Below are positions 24,946 to 33,332 of a stretch of 44,523 bases of DNA, in pieces (the stretch's first letter is position 1; each line of letters begins with the position of its first letter). Below the pieces are notes generated by a model. The model worked only from the letters and a program-made list of their open reading frames with translations. It was not told the origin of the DNA and ran no database searches. The DNA comes from Syntrophaceae bacterium (GTDB taxonomy: Bacteria > Desulfobacterota > SM23-61), in assembly GCA_013388675.1 (NCBI GenBank), contig JACAEW010000140.1, positions 1 through 44,523 on the forward strand, in the 5' to 3' direction. Both the position numbers and the translations under genes were made by a program.

Positions 24946-25559
24946 GGTTTGGGCCTCGCAGTGGGCTCTTCCGCGTAGCCGTCCATCTCCATCGTCTTCT
25001 TGAGGACCTTGATTTCGCTCTCCAGGTCGAAAATATCGCCCTGAAGAAGCTTGACATAATGCTTTTCAAAAACGCGGTGCAGGTCTTCAAGGGTATGCCG
25101 GGCCTTGTCCAGGGGAAGGGTGATTTCCTTTCCCGCCTGCCGGTGCTCCTCCAGCTCATCATAGCGGCGGACCACCTTGTGAAGGACATCCATGTAATAA
25201 GGCAGGGCCCTTCGGGTGCTCTTGACCAGGGAGGGTTCCGCTTTCACCTTGTTCAGGATGTTTTCGACGCTCCGCCCGATCCGCTGCACCTTTTTCCCCA
25301 CTTCGCCGTCAGTCACTTTGGCGGCCGCGGAAAGGATTGCCGCCATCTTCTCATTCATCTCTTGGAGAAAGGCTTTCACCTCCCCGTCTCTTATTCCGCC
25401 CAGGGCGACCGCCAACCCCTTTTGTTTGTGGCCGATGAGCAATACGGCGCCGAACCCGGCTATGGCCGATAGGAGGGAAAAGAGAAGGGGCCCTCCCAGG
25501 GCCAGGTAGAAGAACAGAAAGATTCCTCCTCCGATGGTACCCGCCAGGATGTTTTTCAT
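24942..25559 (-). CDS. XpaC-like membrane protein
   Basis: This 205-residue protein has two adjacent membrane segments (residues 3-45) and a long helical cytoplasmic part. The part VKAFLQEMNEKMAAILSAAAKVTDGEVGKKVQRIGRSVENILNKV fits the XpaC (5-bromo-4-chloroindolyl phosphate hydrolysis) family. In Bacillus-type operons XpaC sits next to TelA, as here, and that context raises confidence. Its own activity is unknown despite the family name. It lies 36 bases after the VWA gene and overlaps the following gene by four bases. Confidence 0.7.
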   Translation of the reverse strand: MKNILAGTIGGGIFLFFYLALGGPLLFSLLSAIAGFGAVLLIGHKQKGLAVALGGIRDGEVKAFLQEMNEKMAAILSAAAKVTDGEVGKKVQRIGRSVENILNKVKAEPSLVKSTRRALPYYMDVLHKVVRRYDELEEHRQAGKEITLPLDKARHTLEDLHRVFEKHYVKLLQGDIFDLESEIKVLKKTMEMDGYAEEPTARPKP

Positions 25560-25595
25560 CGGCTGCGAATCCCCACCGCTTCCCCCGGGGGAAGC

Positions 25596-27188
25596 TCAGT
25601 GATAAGCCCGCACCTCCCGGAACGTATGGATCAAGTCCTTGCGGCCGTCGAAGACCTTTCCCCGGGTGAGACCCGCGATGTCCCGGAGCTGCTTTTCTTC
25701 GGCGCTCCCAAATTGAACCGGGAAGACCGGGATATCCTTCCCGCATTTCCGATAGGCCCGATCCAGGTCGGGCAGGGTTGAGCCGGTGTTGCTCTTTCCG
25801 TCGGTCATCAGAACCACCGCCGGGACAAAACGGCGGTGATCGACCCGGCAAAGAAGCTCGATCCCCCGGATCACCGGGGAGTAAATGTCCGTCCCTCCGT
25901 CCGGGCCCAGCCTTTCCACTTCGTCCAAGACCTGGCGGATGAGGGAGGGATTGTGGCCCTCCAGGTTCCAAACCTTCAGGGTGCGGTTGCTGAAGGCCAT
26001 AAGGACCACCTTATCTTCCGCCGAAAGATGGAGAAGGTATTTCGAAGCGATGGCGGGGTCCAGGACCGTTCGGATGGCGGCCTTCAGCTGCTTTTCCCCC
26101 TCGCCCTTCATGCTCCCCGAGAAATCCAGGGCAAAAACAGTGAAGGAGGCTTTGCGGAACAGGGTCTGGTAAAAAACCAGGGCGTCATAGAGCACCTCGG
26201 GGGCCGGAAGTCTCAAAGGGGAAAGGACCCGGTCGTAGCGGATTCCCCAAGCGGAATTCCAGACCCGGGCCGGGGGGGCTTGCAGCGGGAAGGCCGTCCG
26301 CCTTCCCAGGGCGAGCAGCTCCTGCTGGATTTCCTTCGAAAGGAGGTGGTCCTGAAGCTTCCGGAAGAAGGCGATCTTCCGGTCATCTCCCCTGTCAATC
26401 ATCCCGAGGGGGGAATCGGCAATCACAATCCCGTCCACCGGGTAAACGGCATAAAGAGGCTCTTTCCCCTGGCGAATCAACTCTTGATTGGTTTCGATGA
26501 TGAGGGATTCATAATTGACCATGGCATCATAATCGCCCTGGAGGAACAGGTCTTTCAGCCAGCCGGAGCTACCCGACGAACGGTTGACCCCCTCGAGGAG
26601 CCGGCGCATCTTCTGCTTGAGAGTAGGACGGTCGAGGACCTCCCGGGTCAGGACATCAGGGCTGTCCGCCAGGGCGTATAAAAAACCGATATAGGCCGAA
26701 CACCCGCTGTTGGATTGAGAAGCCGAGGTCATGGCGAACCGCAGCCGCCCCGTTTCCACCAATTCCAGGATATCCTGGACCCGAATCCCTTCGCGGGTCA
26801 GGTTGAGCTCCCGGGCCTTGCTTTTCTTTACTCCCAGGATGACGGGAGAGTACATGATGGATTTCTGGTGCTTTACGATCCGGTGGGTATCCCCCAAGTT
26901 CAGCCAAATGCTGCTTGCCGGCCAGACCGCGTCGGCCTCCACTTTGCCGCCTTGCAGGTCCGTCATCATGTCGATGGAGCCTTTGTATTGCATTACCATC
27001 TTGACGCCGTTTTTCCCCCCGAACCTTTCCAGAATACCCTCCAGGGCCTTATTCTCGGACCCGGAGAGGATGACGAAGTTCTCCGGGGTCCTCTCCGAAC
27101 AGGAGAAAAGGAACGGGGAGCATCCCAAGAGGGCAAAGAGGAAAAGGGATCGATAGAGGCTGGCCGCGCCGGAAACTCGTCGAGTCAA
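25596..27188 (-). CDS. Lipoprotein with solute-binding and von Willebrand A domains
   Basis: This protein has about 530 residues. The signal peptide ends in a lipobox (LFSC), so it is probably a lipoprotein outside the inner membrane. Residues about 45-310 are a solute-binding-protein-like domain (NFVILSGSENKALEGIL, ADAVWPASSIWLNL, SASQSNSGCSAYIGFLYAL). Residues about 345-530 are a VWA domain with the metal site DFSGSMKGEGE, GGTDIYSP and MTDGKSNTG. VWA domains bind protein partners through a metal ion. The TTG at 27188, after GGGGAAGGA, is the preferred start; a longer frame from 27281 adds 31 residues that are not signal-like. It leads the TelA operon. Confidence 0.85.
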   Translation of the reverse strand: MTRRVSGAASLYRSLFLFALLGCSPFLFSCSERTPENFVILSGSENKALEGILERFGGKNGVKMVMQYKGSIDMMTDLQGGKVEADAVWPASSIWLNLGDTHRIVKHQKSIMYSPVILGVKKSKARELNLTREGIRVQDILELVETGRLRFAMTSASQSNSGCSAYIGFLYALADSPDVLTREVLDRPTLKQKMRRLLEGVNRSSGSSGWLKDLFLQGDYDAMVNYESLIIETNQELIRQGKEPLYAVYPVDGIVIADSPLGMIDRGDDRKIAFFRKLQDHLLSKEIQQELLALGRRTAFPLQAPPARVWNSAWGIRYDRVLSPLRLPAPEVLYDALVFYQTLFRKASFTVFALDFSGSMKGEGEKQLKAAIRTVLDPAIASKYLLHLSAEDKVVLMAFSNRTLKVWNLEGHNPSLIRQVLDEVERLGPDGGTDIYSPVIRGIELLCRVDHRRFVPAVVLMTDGKSNTGSTLPDLDRAYRKCGKDIPVFPVQFGSAEEKQLRDIAGLTRGKVFDGRKDLIHTFREVRAYH

Positions 27189-27602
27189 CAAAATCCTTCC
27201 CCCGAAAAAATCATGGCTTTCCTTTTTAATATTTGGATAAAACCGGAATCCCGGCACCCTTCGTCCCTCTGATTCTATCATCCCAGCAGGAATTCCGGTC
27301 CGGGAAAACCATTACTTCCCTACTTCGGACTGTGATGAAAAGGCGAAATGGCGCGAGGCTGGTGCCGCCGTTCATTGGAATCAATGCCGTTTTCCCACCA
27401 TTACAAAAAATTTACCGCCGGTTAACCTGCCCGTTGCATCTTCCTCCGATAATAAACATGGATAATACCCCCACCCAAGGGGAATCTTCCGGCAATGGGC
27501 CGGTCCCATTCAGCGGGAAAAAATCCATGTCGCCCAGGGGGAGATAAACGCCGATGCGGCCCGGTTCAAGAGGATCTTCTTCGAATTTATGGGGATGAGC
27601 AA
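27189..27602. other. Divergent intergenic region
   Basis: These 414 bases separate the minus-strand VWA/TelA operon from the plus-strand PHP-GT4 gene and must hold both promoters. I see no clear hairpin, repeat or convincing -35/-10 pair, and the open frames here lack ribosome sites and recognisable domains. Confidence 0.4.
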
Positions 27603-30002
27603 ATGAAAATCGACCTTCATGTCCATTCCAAGTTTTCGGATCAAGCCCCGGAATGGGTCCCGAGGAAAATCGGTTGCCGAGAAAGTTACTCGGAGCCCCT
27701 TCATATTTACCGGGTTGCCATGGAGAGGGGCATGAATGGGGTCACCATTACCGATCACAATTCCATCCTCGGGTCGCTGGCCATCGCCCATCTCCCGAAT
27801 GCCTTTATCAGCGAGGAGGTGACCACTTATTTCCCCGACCATCCGGGGGAAATCCATGTCCTTGCCCTGCGCATCAACGAGGAAAAGCATCGAGAAATCC
27901 AAAGGCTCCGCCGGAACATTTTCGACCTGGTCGCCTATCTGAAAGACCAGGCCATTCCCCATGTCCTGGCCCATCCCCTTTATGGCCTGGGGAGTCACCT
28001 TCCTGGCGACGTATTTGAGCGGCTTCTGCTCCTTTTCCGGAATTTCGAGGCGAACGGTACCCGGGCGGAAGAACAGAATGAGACCCTGAAGGCTATCCTT
28101 TCGTTTCTCCGCCCGGAAGACATGGAGAGGCTTGGCGAGCTTCACGGCTTTCGGCCCCCCGACCCCGATCCCTGGTTGAAGAATCTGGTGGGCGGTTCCG
28201 ACGACCACAGCCTTCTGTATGTGGGCTCCCGTTATACCGAGGTGCCGGGGGCCCAGGGGTTGGAGGATTTTTTTCGGGGTTTGGAAACAGGAAACGCCCG
28301 GGTTGGGGGGGGTCAATCCAAACCGGAGCAACTGGCCCATTCCGTTTGCAGTATTGCCTATCAATTCTTCAGGGAGCGCCTGGGTCTCCAGCGGACCCGA
28401 GGGCGCAATCCCATCTTTCGATTCCTCGATCGATCCCTCCTGGCGCGGATTGAAGAAAAGGAAACTTTTCTCCCTCGCCTTCGCGGGTTTTGGCCGCATC
28501 TGGGGATTCGGGGGCTAAAAAATATGGGCTTCCAGACCGGGTGGAGCATCTTTCAGCGGACGGTTCTAAAGCCGTTCCTGGGGGACCCGCAACTCAAGGA
28601 ATTCCTGAAGACCGTAAAAGGTGGAGACGATCACGGCAGCCAATGGTTTCGTTTTGTTAAGACCGCGGTGAATACGTCCCTCAGCCAGATTATGGAGCAG
28701 GTTTTCCAAGACGCGGATGCCGCATCCTGCGGACTCCTTCCCCTTCTCCCCTCCATCGGCTCAGCCGGAACCTTCGGCCTTTTGGCGGGGCCCTATATGG
28801 GTTCCTATGCCCACGCTGCCGCGGATCGCCGCTCCAGCCGCCAGGTCCTCGAGAATTTTTTTCCTTCTATTCCCGGAAAAGGCCGGGAAAGCTTAATCGG
28901 CTGCTTCTACGATACGCCGGAGGGGGGGTTGGCGCGGTCGCTTTTCTCAGCCGGGGAACATGGGCTGGGATTCGCCGGGACCGGTTTGCCATGGACCGGG
29001 ATCACCTGTCATGGAGAAAGCGTTGCGCCAGAGGGGAATTTTAAGGTTTTCCGTCCGGTTGGGCGTTTCGTTTTTGGGCCTGACCCGGTGCCTCCATTCC
29101 CGATTCCTCCATTTCTAGACCTTTTGCAATACTCTTACGAGAGCAATTTCACCGGCATCCATTCCCTGACCCCCGGCCCCATGGGTCTGGCCGCCCTGGC
29201 GATCGCCCGCATCCTGCGGCTTCCGATTCGAGCCACCCTTCACGGCGGCATATCCCGTTTCACCCGGCGCTTTTCCGGCGATCCCTCTGCGGAGGCCACC
29301 CTCTGGAAATACCTTTCCTGGTACTACAACCGCATGGAACAGCTTAACGTCCCCTCCCGATGGGCCGTGAAGGACTTGGCGAGGAGGGGATTGCGGCAGG
29401 ATAAGATGCGGGTTTTCTCTCCCCCCGTGGATTTGCAGCGGTTCAATCCGGTCAAGAGAAACGGGTACCTTGAAAAAAGATTCGCCCTGACGAGGGGAGC
29501 GGGCCTCCTCTATGTCGGATGGATCGCGAGTGAAAACGATATTCCCCTGCTGGGAAAAATCCTTGCCCAACTCCGGCGGACCGCTCGGGAGGCATACCTC
29601 ATTTGCATGGGGGAGATTCCCGAACGATCGGAACTGGAGAAAAGCTTAAGGGGGGCTCCCGTCTTTTTCACCGGCCCATTGGAAGAAGAAGACCTGGCCT
29701 TGCTCTTGGCTTCTTGCGATCTCTTCGTTTCCCCGAGTATTTCCGATTTGGAGGGGGAGATCGTGCTGCAAGCACAGGCCTCGGGCCTGCCCGCCGTGGT
29801 AGCCGATTCGGGATGTTTCCCGGAGTTCATCATTCCGGGCCAGACGGGTATGATCGTAAAGGCCGGGGATGCATCCGGTTTATTCCAGGCCATGGAGACC
29901 CTCACTCTGGACGCCGCCAGGCGCCAAAGAATGGCCAGGGCGGCCCGCCGCCACATGGAGGAGCGAAATGTTACCGCGGATTTCCCCCAGACCCTATTCT
30001 AA
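27603..30002 (+). CDS. PHP-domain / GT4 glycosyltransferase fusion
   Basis: The protein has 799 residues in two parts. Residues 1-260 form a PHP metal-dependent phosphoesterase-like domain with KIDLHVHSKFSD, VTITDHNSI, HVLAHPLYG and GGSDDHSL. A linker of about 170 residues follows. Residues about 430-790 are a GT-B glycosyltransferase of family 4 type, with an acceptor-side LHGGISRF, VPSRWAVKDLARRG, SPPVDLQRFNP, LLYVGWIA, CDLFVSPSISDLEGEIVLQAQASGLPAV and the nucleotide-sugar end GQTGMIVKAGD. It probably acts on glycolipids or cell-surface glycans, while the PHP half may hydrolyse a phosphoester. The ATG at 27603 is preferred because the PHP fold starts there. A GT2 gene follows after 13 bases. 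Confidence 0.88.
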   Translation: MKIDLHVHSKFSDQAPEWVPRKIGCRESYSEPLHIYRVAMERGMNGVTITDHNSILGSLAIAHLPNAFISEEVTTYFPDHPGEIHVLALRINEEKHREIQRLRRNIFDLVAYLKDQAIPHVLAHPLYGLGSHLPGDVFERLLLLFRNFEANGTRAEEQNETLKAILSFLRPEDMERLGELHGFRPPDPDPWLKNLVGGSDDHSLLYVGSRYTEVPGAQGLEDFFRGLETGNARVGGGQSKPEQLAHSVCSIAYQFFRERLGLQRTRGRNPIFRFLDRSLLARIEEKETFLPRLRGFWPHLGIRGLKNMGFQTGWSIFQRTVLKPFLGDPQLKEFLKTVKGGDDHGSQWFRFVKTAVNTSLSQIMEQVFQDADAASCGLLPLLPSIGSAGTFGLLAGPYMGSYAHAAADRRSSRQVLENFFPSIPGKGRESLIGCFYDTPEGGLARSLFSAGEHGLGFAGTGLPWTGITCHGESVAPEGNFKVFRPVGRFVFGPDPVPPFPIPPFLDLLQYSYESNFTGIHSLTPGPMGLAALAIARILRLPIRATLHGGISRFTRRFSGDPSAEATLWKYLSWYYNRMEQLNVPSRWAVKDLARRGLRQDKMRVFSPPVDLQRFNPVKRNGYLEKRFALTRGAGLLYVGWIASENDIPLLGKILAQLRRTAREAYLICMGEIPERSELEKSLRGAPVFFTGPLEEEDLALLLASCDLFVSPSISDLEGEIVLQAQASGLPAVVADSGCFPEFIIPGQTGMIVKAGDASGLFQAMETLTLDAARRQRMARAARRHMEERNVTADFPQTLF

Positions 30003-30015
30003 GCCGAGGGGTCCC

Positions 30016-30759
30016 ATGAAGATCAGCTTTGTGATCCCGGCATTCAACGAAGCGGAAAATATAGGCCCATGCCTCTCTTCCCTTTTCCGGGAATTGGAGG
30101 GAGATCCCTTTCCGGCGGAGATCATCGTGGTGAACAATGCCAGCACGGATGCAACCGGGGATATCGCCGCCCAATTCCCCGGAGTCGTGGTCGTCGATGA
30201 GCCCAGGAAGGGCCTGGTCATGGCGCGCCAGGCAGGGTTCCTGAGGGCCACGGGTGATCTCGTGGCCAATGTGGATGCCGACTCCAGGCTCACGCCCGGC
30301 TGGATTCAATCGGTGAGGAAGGAATTCGCGAAAGACCCTGAACTTGTATGTCTCAGCGGGCCGTATATTTATTATGACCTTCCCCGCTGGAAAAGGGCGG
30401 TGACAAAGTTCTTTTACATCCTTGCCTTCGGGGCCTACCTGGGCACCAAATTTGTTCTGCGGGTGAGCTCGATGGCCCAGGGGGGGAATTTCGTCGTGCG
30501 AAGGGCCGCTCTCGAGCAAATCGGGGGATTCGATGTGAGCATCGATTTTTTTGGCGAGGATACGGATATCGCCCGCCGGCTTAGCAAGGTGGGCAGTGTA
30601 AAATTCACCTTCTCCCTCCCGATGTATTCTTCCGGCCGTCGTTTCGCCGGGGAAGGTATGCTGCGGACAGGCTTTCTGTATATGCTGAATTACCTCTGGG
30701 TCTCCTTTTCCGGCCGACCCCGAACCACAACCTCAACCGATGTTCGAATCGGCTGTTGA
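30016..30759 (+). CDS. GT2 family glycosyltransferase
   Basis: This 247-residue GT-A enzyme has ISFVIPAFNEAENI, IIVVNNASTDATGDIA, the metal-binding DxD-type VDADSRL, GGNFVVRRAAL, and GGFDVSIDFFGEDTDIARRL with the catalytic Asp of the ED motif. There is one hydrophobic patch (FFYILAFGAYLG) and no multi-span membrane domain. It should transfer a sugar from a nucleotide donor to a lipid or glycan acceptor. Its close linkage to the PHP-GT4 gene suggests both act in one pathway. GAGGGG lies five bases before the ATG. The next 590 bases hold no intact gene. Confidence 0.9.
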   Translation: MKISFVIPAFNEAENIGPCLSSLFRELEGDPFPAEIIVVNNASTDATGDIAAQFPGVVVVDEPRKGLVMARQAGFLRATGDLVANVDADSRLTPGWIQSVRKEFAKDPELVCLSGPYIYYDLPRWKRAVTKFFYILAFGAYLGTKFVLRVSSMAQGGNFVVRRAALEQIGGFDVSIDFFGEDTDIARRLSKVGSVKFTFSLPMYSSGRRFAGEGMLRTGFLYMLNYLWVSFSGRPRTTTSTDVRIGC

Positions 30760-30845
30760 TGGAAAGAGTGAGGAAGGGATTCTTTTTTTCCCAAGATTTA
30801 ACCGGAGGCCCCATCGATAAAAATGCAACCTGCACCTTCTCCTGA

Positions 30846-31040
30846 TTGCCGATCGGGTATTACCGGCTAACCCGAACTTTGTTACCCCCCGGGTCTAAAA
30901 TTACAATGGAGGCTGGCTCTCTCGGTATCGGGTACAATCCGCCTGCAGCGTTTCCGATACCAATGAAAGAGCCGACTAAGTTCGTCATCAAATCAGGGGC
31001 GGCCGTTGCCGAGAGAACAGGCGTGACGATACCGCCCTAG
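30846..31040 (+). pseudogene. Remnant of an ABC-type substrate-binding protein C-terminus
   Basis: The end of this 64-codon frame (PIPMKEPTKFVIKSGAAVAERTGVTIPP) matches the typical end of ABC_sub_bind-type proteins, where a PTKFxxxINLKTAKALGLTIPP pattern is common. The first 35 codons have no such similarity and there is no ribosome site. I read it as a fossil of a gene otherwise lost. The rest of the gap 30760-31349 has a GC-rich hairpin near 31171-31191 and nothing else I can name. Confidence 0.35.
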
Positions 31041-31349
31041 ACAAATAACGAATGGAAAACCCAGAATACCAGGGGTTGGTCTTTAACAATCAGTCGGCCA
31101 TCCCGATGTTCTATTTTCCTTGCCATAGGTCTCAGGGCATTGAGATGACCGAAAAGGTGACAGATACAAACCCCCGATAGAAGGCCGGGGGTCCCGAAAG
31201 GGGATGGCCTTCAGGGCTTTTCCAAGATTAAGGGAAGATCGGGCTGCGTGGGGATTTCAGAAATTCCTCGGTGATCGCGGGCCCGGCATCTTGGAAGGCC
31301 CAGGCTCCTGGATTCCATCGGCGAGGTCCGCCCTTGGCACAGCTTGCCC

Positions 31350-33314
31350 TCAGGAATCGAGGATTTCGCGGACCTGGTTGGCCAACTTCTCGACACTGAA
31401 GGGTTTCGAAAGATACCCGCTTCGTTCGGGAAGGGATTGCTGATCACTCAAGGCCCGGTCCGTATGTCCGGAGAGAAAGAGTACTTTCAAATCCTTGCAG
31501 AACGGACGAAGCTGCTCGGCCAAATCTACGCCGCCCATGCCCGGCATCACCACATCGGTCATAAGAAGATCGATCCTTCCCTCATATCTGCGCCGCAGTT
31601 CCAGCGCCTCAAAGCCGTTGGAGGCTTCCAAGACCTGATACCCTTGTTTCCGAAGAATGCGCAGGACCAGATTCCGAACTTTTTCCTCGTCTTCGACCAC
31701 CAGAATCGTTTCCGCCCCCTTGGGGATTTGGCCCTGGGCGCTTTTTTCCTTTTTTTCCTCCTCCAGGGTTTCCAGACGGGGAAAATAGAGCTTGAAGGTC
31801 GCACCATGGCCGGGTTCGCTGTATACCCGGATATGGCCGAGGCTTTGGGTCACGATTCCATATACCGTCGCCAGTCCCAATCCCGTTCCCTTTCCTTTCT
31901 CTTTGGTGGTAAAGAAGGGCTCGAAGATTCGGCTCTGCACCTCGGGGGTCATGCCGATGCCCGTGTCGCTTACCGAAAGCATCACGTATTTTCCCGGTTT
32001 CACGCTCACGTGGCGCTGGCTGATGGCGGCATCGAATTCTACATTCCCGGTTTCAATCAGAAGCCGGCCGCCCTTGGGCATGGCATCGCGGGCATTGACC
32101 GCCAGATTGAGGATCACCTGCTCGATCTGCCCAACGTCCGCCTTGACCGTTCCCAAATCAGGGGTCAAATGCGTTTGGAGCTCTATGTCCTCACCGATCA
32201 AGCGGCGGAGCATCTTTTGCAGGTTGCGGATAACTCCGTTCAGGTCTAACACCCGCAATTCCATGATTTGCCGGCTGCTGAAAGCCAGAAGCTGTTTGGT
32301 CAGGGATGCCGCCTTATCACCCGCCTCTTTGATTTCCTGAAAGGACTCCTGGAAGCGGTCCCCCTCCGCCAGTTCCATCAGGCAAAGCTGGGCATGGCAG
32401 TTGATAACCGAGAGGATATTGTTGAAATCGTGGGCGACCCCTCCGGCGAGACGTCCGATGGTTTCCAATTTCTGGGACTGTTGAAGCTGTCTTTCGAGAT
32501 TTCTTACCTCCCGCAGCTTCTCGGAAAGGTTTTTCATGGCCGAAAGGAGCTGCCCCGCCTCATCTCCCCGGTCCACCCGGATCTCTGCGGACAGGTCCCC
32601 TTCCGCGAGTTGGTTGGCCACTTCGACCCCCTGACGCAGGGGTCCGGTGATGCTCCTCGTCAGAAAAAAGATCATTAACCCGGCGGCCAGGCAAATCCCT
32701 CCGCCGACCGCCGCAGACAGATTGCGGGTAAAGAAATAAGCATCTTCGGTTTGCCAATAGAGAAGGTCGCTCTGCTCTTTTTCAAAGATGACAAGTTCGG
32801 CGCAAATCTGCTGCAGTTGCTGAAGAACAGGCCTCGCGCTGATCATGTAATCATGACCCGGGCCTGCCCCGATCTTCGGTGAGTCCCCCATAAGAATTCG
32901 GTCGCTGGCGCTTCGGGATTTCTCCACGGCCTTCTTAAGCCGATCCAGCAGGTCTCTTCCCCTTTCCGTTTGCTCCAGCCTCTCTAATTCCGTCAGGGAG
33001 GTTTGCAGGCTTTCCCGGGAAGTCAAGATTTTTACGTATTCCATGCTCCTGACGATTTCGTCCGGGGAAAGGGCGGTTATCAAAAGGGCTTTGTCGATGG
33101 TATGGACGGCGTCCCGGATCATGTTGGCGTGCCATATTTTGGCATTGTTGACTTGGAGGATGGAATCCATCTTATCCTTCATGCGGTTCATATTCGAAAT
33201 GCCCAGAACCCACACAAAAACCATGGACCCTAAGGCGAAACCGAGGACCATCACCAGACGATGCCCGATTTTCATATTGCGCCAGGGAAAGGGATTCATC
33301 TCTTCTCGTTTCAT
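31350..33314 (-). CDS. Hybrid sensor histidine kinase with receiver domain
   Basis: The protein has 654 residues. Order: TM1 (about 15-38), a helical extracytoplasmic domain of about 160 residues resembling the four-helix-bundle sensor of chemoreceptors, TM2 (about 200-222), HAMP, HisKA with H295 in GGVAHDFNNILSV, HATPase with NLAVNARDAMPKGG, SDTGIGM and KGKGTGLGLATVYGI, and a C-terminal receiver (VVEDEE; phospho-acceptor D587 in MTDVVMPGMGG; SKPF). The second relay partner is not encoded nearby. The gene starts 18 bases after pstS, so the two are probably one operon and the kinase may respond to phosphate or to PstS itself. Met6 (33299) is an alternative start. Confidence 0.92.
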   Translation of the reverse strand: MKREEMNPFPWRNMKIGHRLVMVLGFALGSMVFVWVLGISNMNRMKDKMDSILQVNNAKIWHANMIRDAVHTIDKALLITALSPDEIVRSMEYVKILTSRESLQTSLTELERLEQTERGRDLLDRLKKAVEKSRSASDRILMGDSPKIGAGPGHDYMISARPVLQQLQQICAELVIFEKEQSDLLYWQTEDAYFFTRNLSAAVGGGICLAAGLMIFFLTRSITGPLRQGVEVANQLAEGDLSAEIRVDRGDEAGQLLSAMKNLSEKLREVRNLERQLQQSQKLETIGRLAGGVAHDFNNILSVINCHAQLCLMELAEGDRFQESFQEIKEAGDKAASLTKQLLAFSSRQIMELRVLDLNGVIRNLQKMLRRLIGEDIELQTHLTPDLGTVKADVGQIEQVILNLAVNARDAMPKGGRLLIETGNVEFDAAISQRHVSVKPGKYVMLSVSDTGIGMTPEVQSRIFEPFFTTKEKGKGTGLGLATVYGIVTQSLGHIRVYSEPGHGATFKLYFPRLETLEEEKKEKSAQGQIPKGAETILVVEDEEKVRNLVLRILRKQGYQVLEASNGFEALELRRRYEGRIDLLMTDVVMPGMGGVDLAEQLRPFCKDLKVLFLSGHTDRALSDQQSLPERSGYLSKPFSVEKLANQVREILDS

Positions 33315-33332
33315 TCGCGAACGCCGCCGGGG

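Noticed and set aside
31169-31182. 14-base identity (AACCCCCGATAGAA) shared with 43368-43381
   Set aside because: A few 14-base matches are expected by chance in 44 kb of biased sequence, and the flanks are unrelated.
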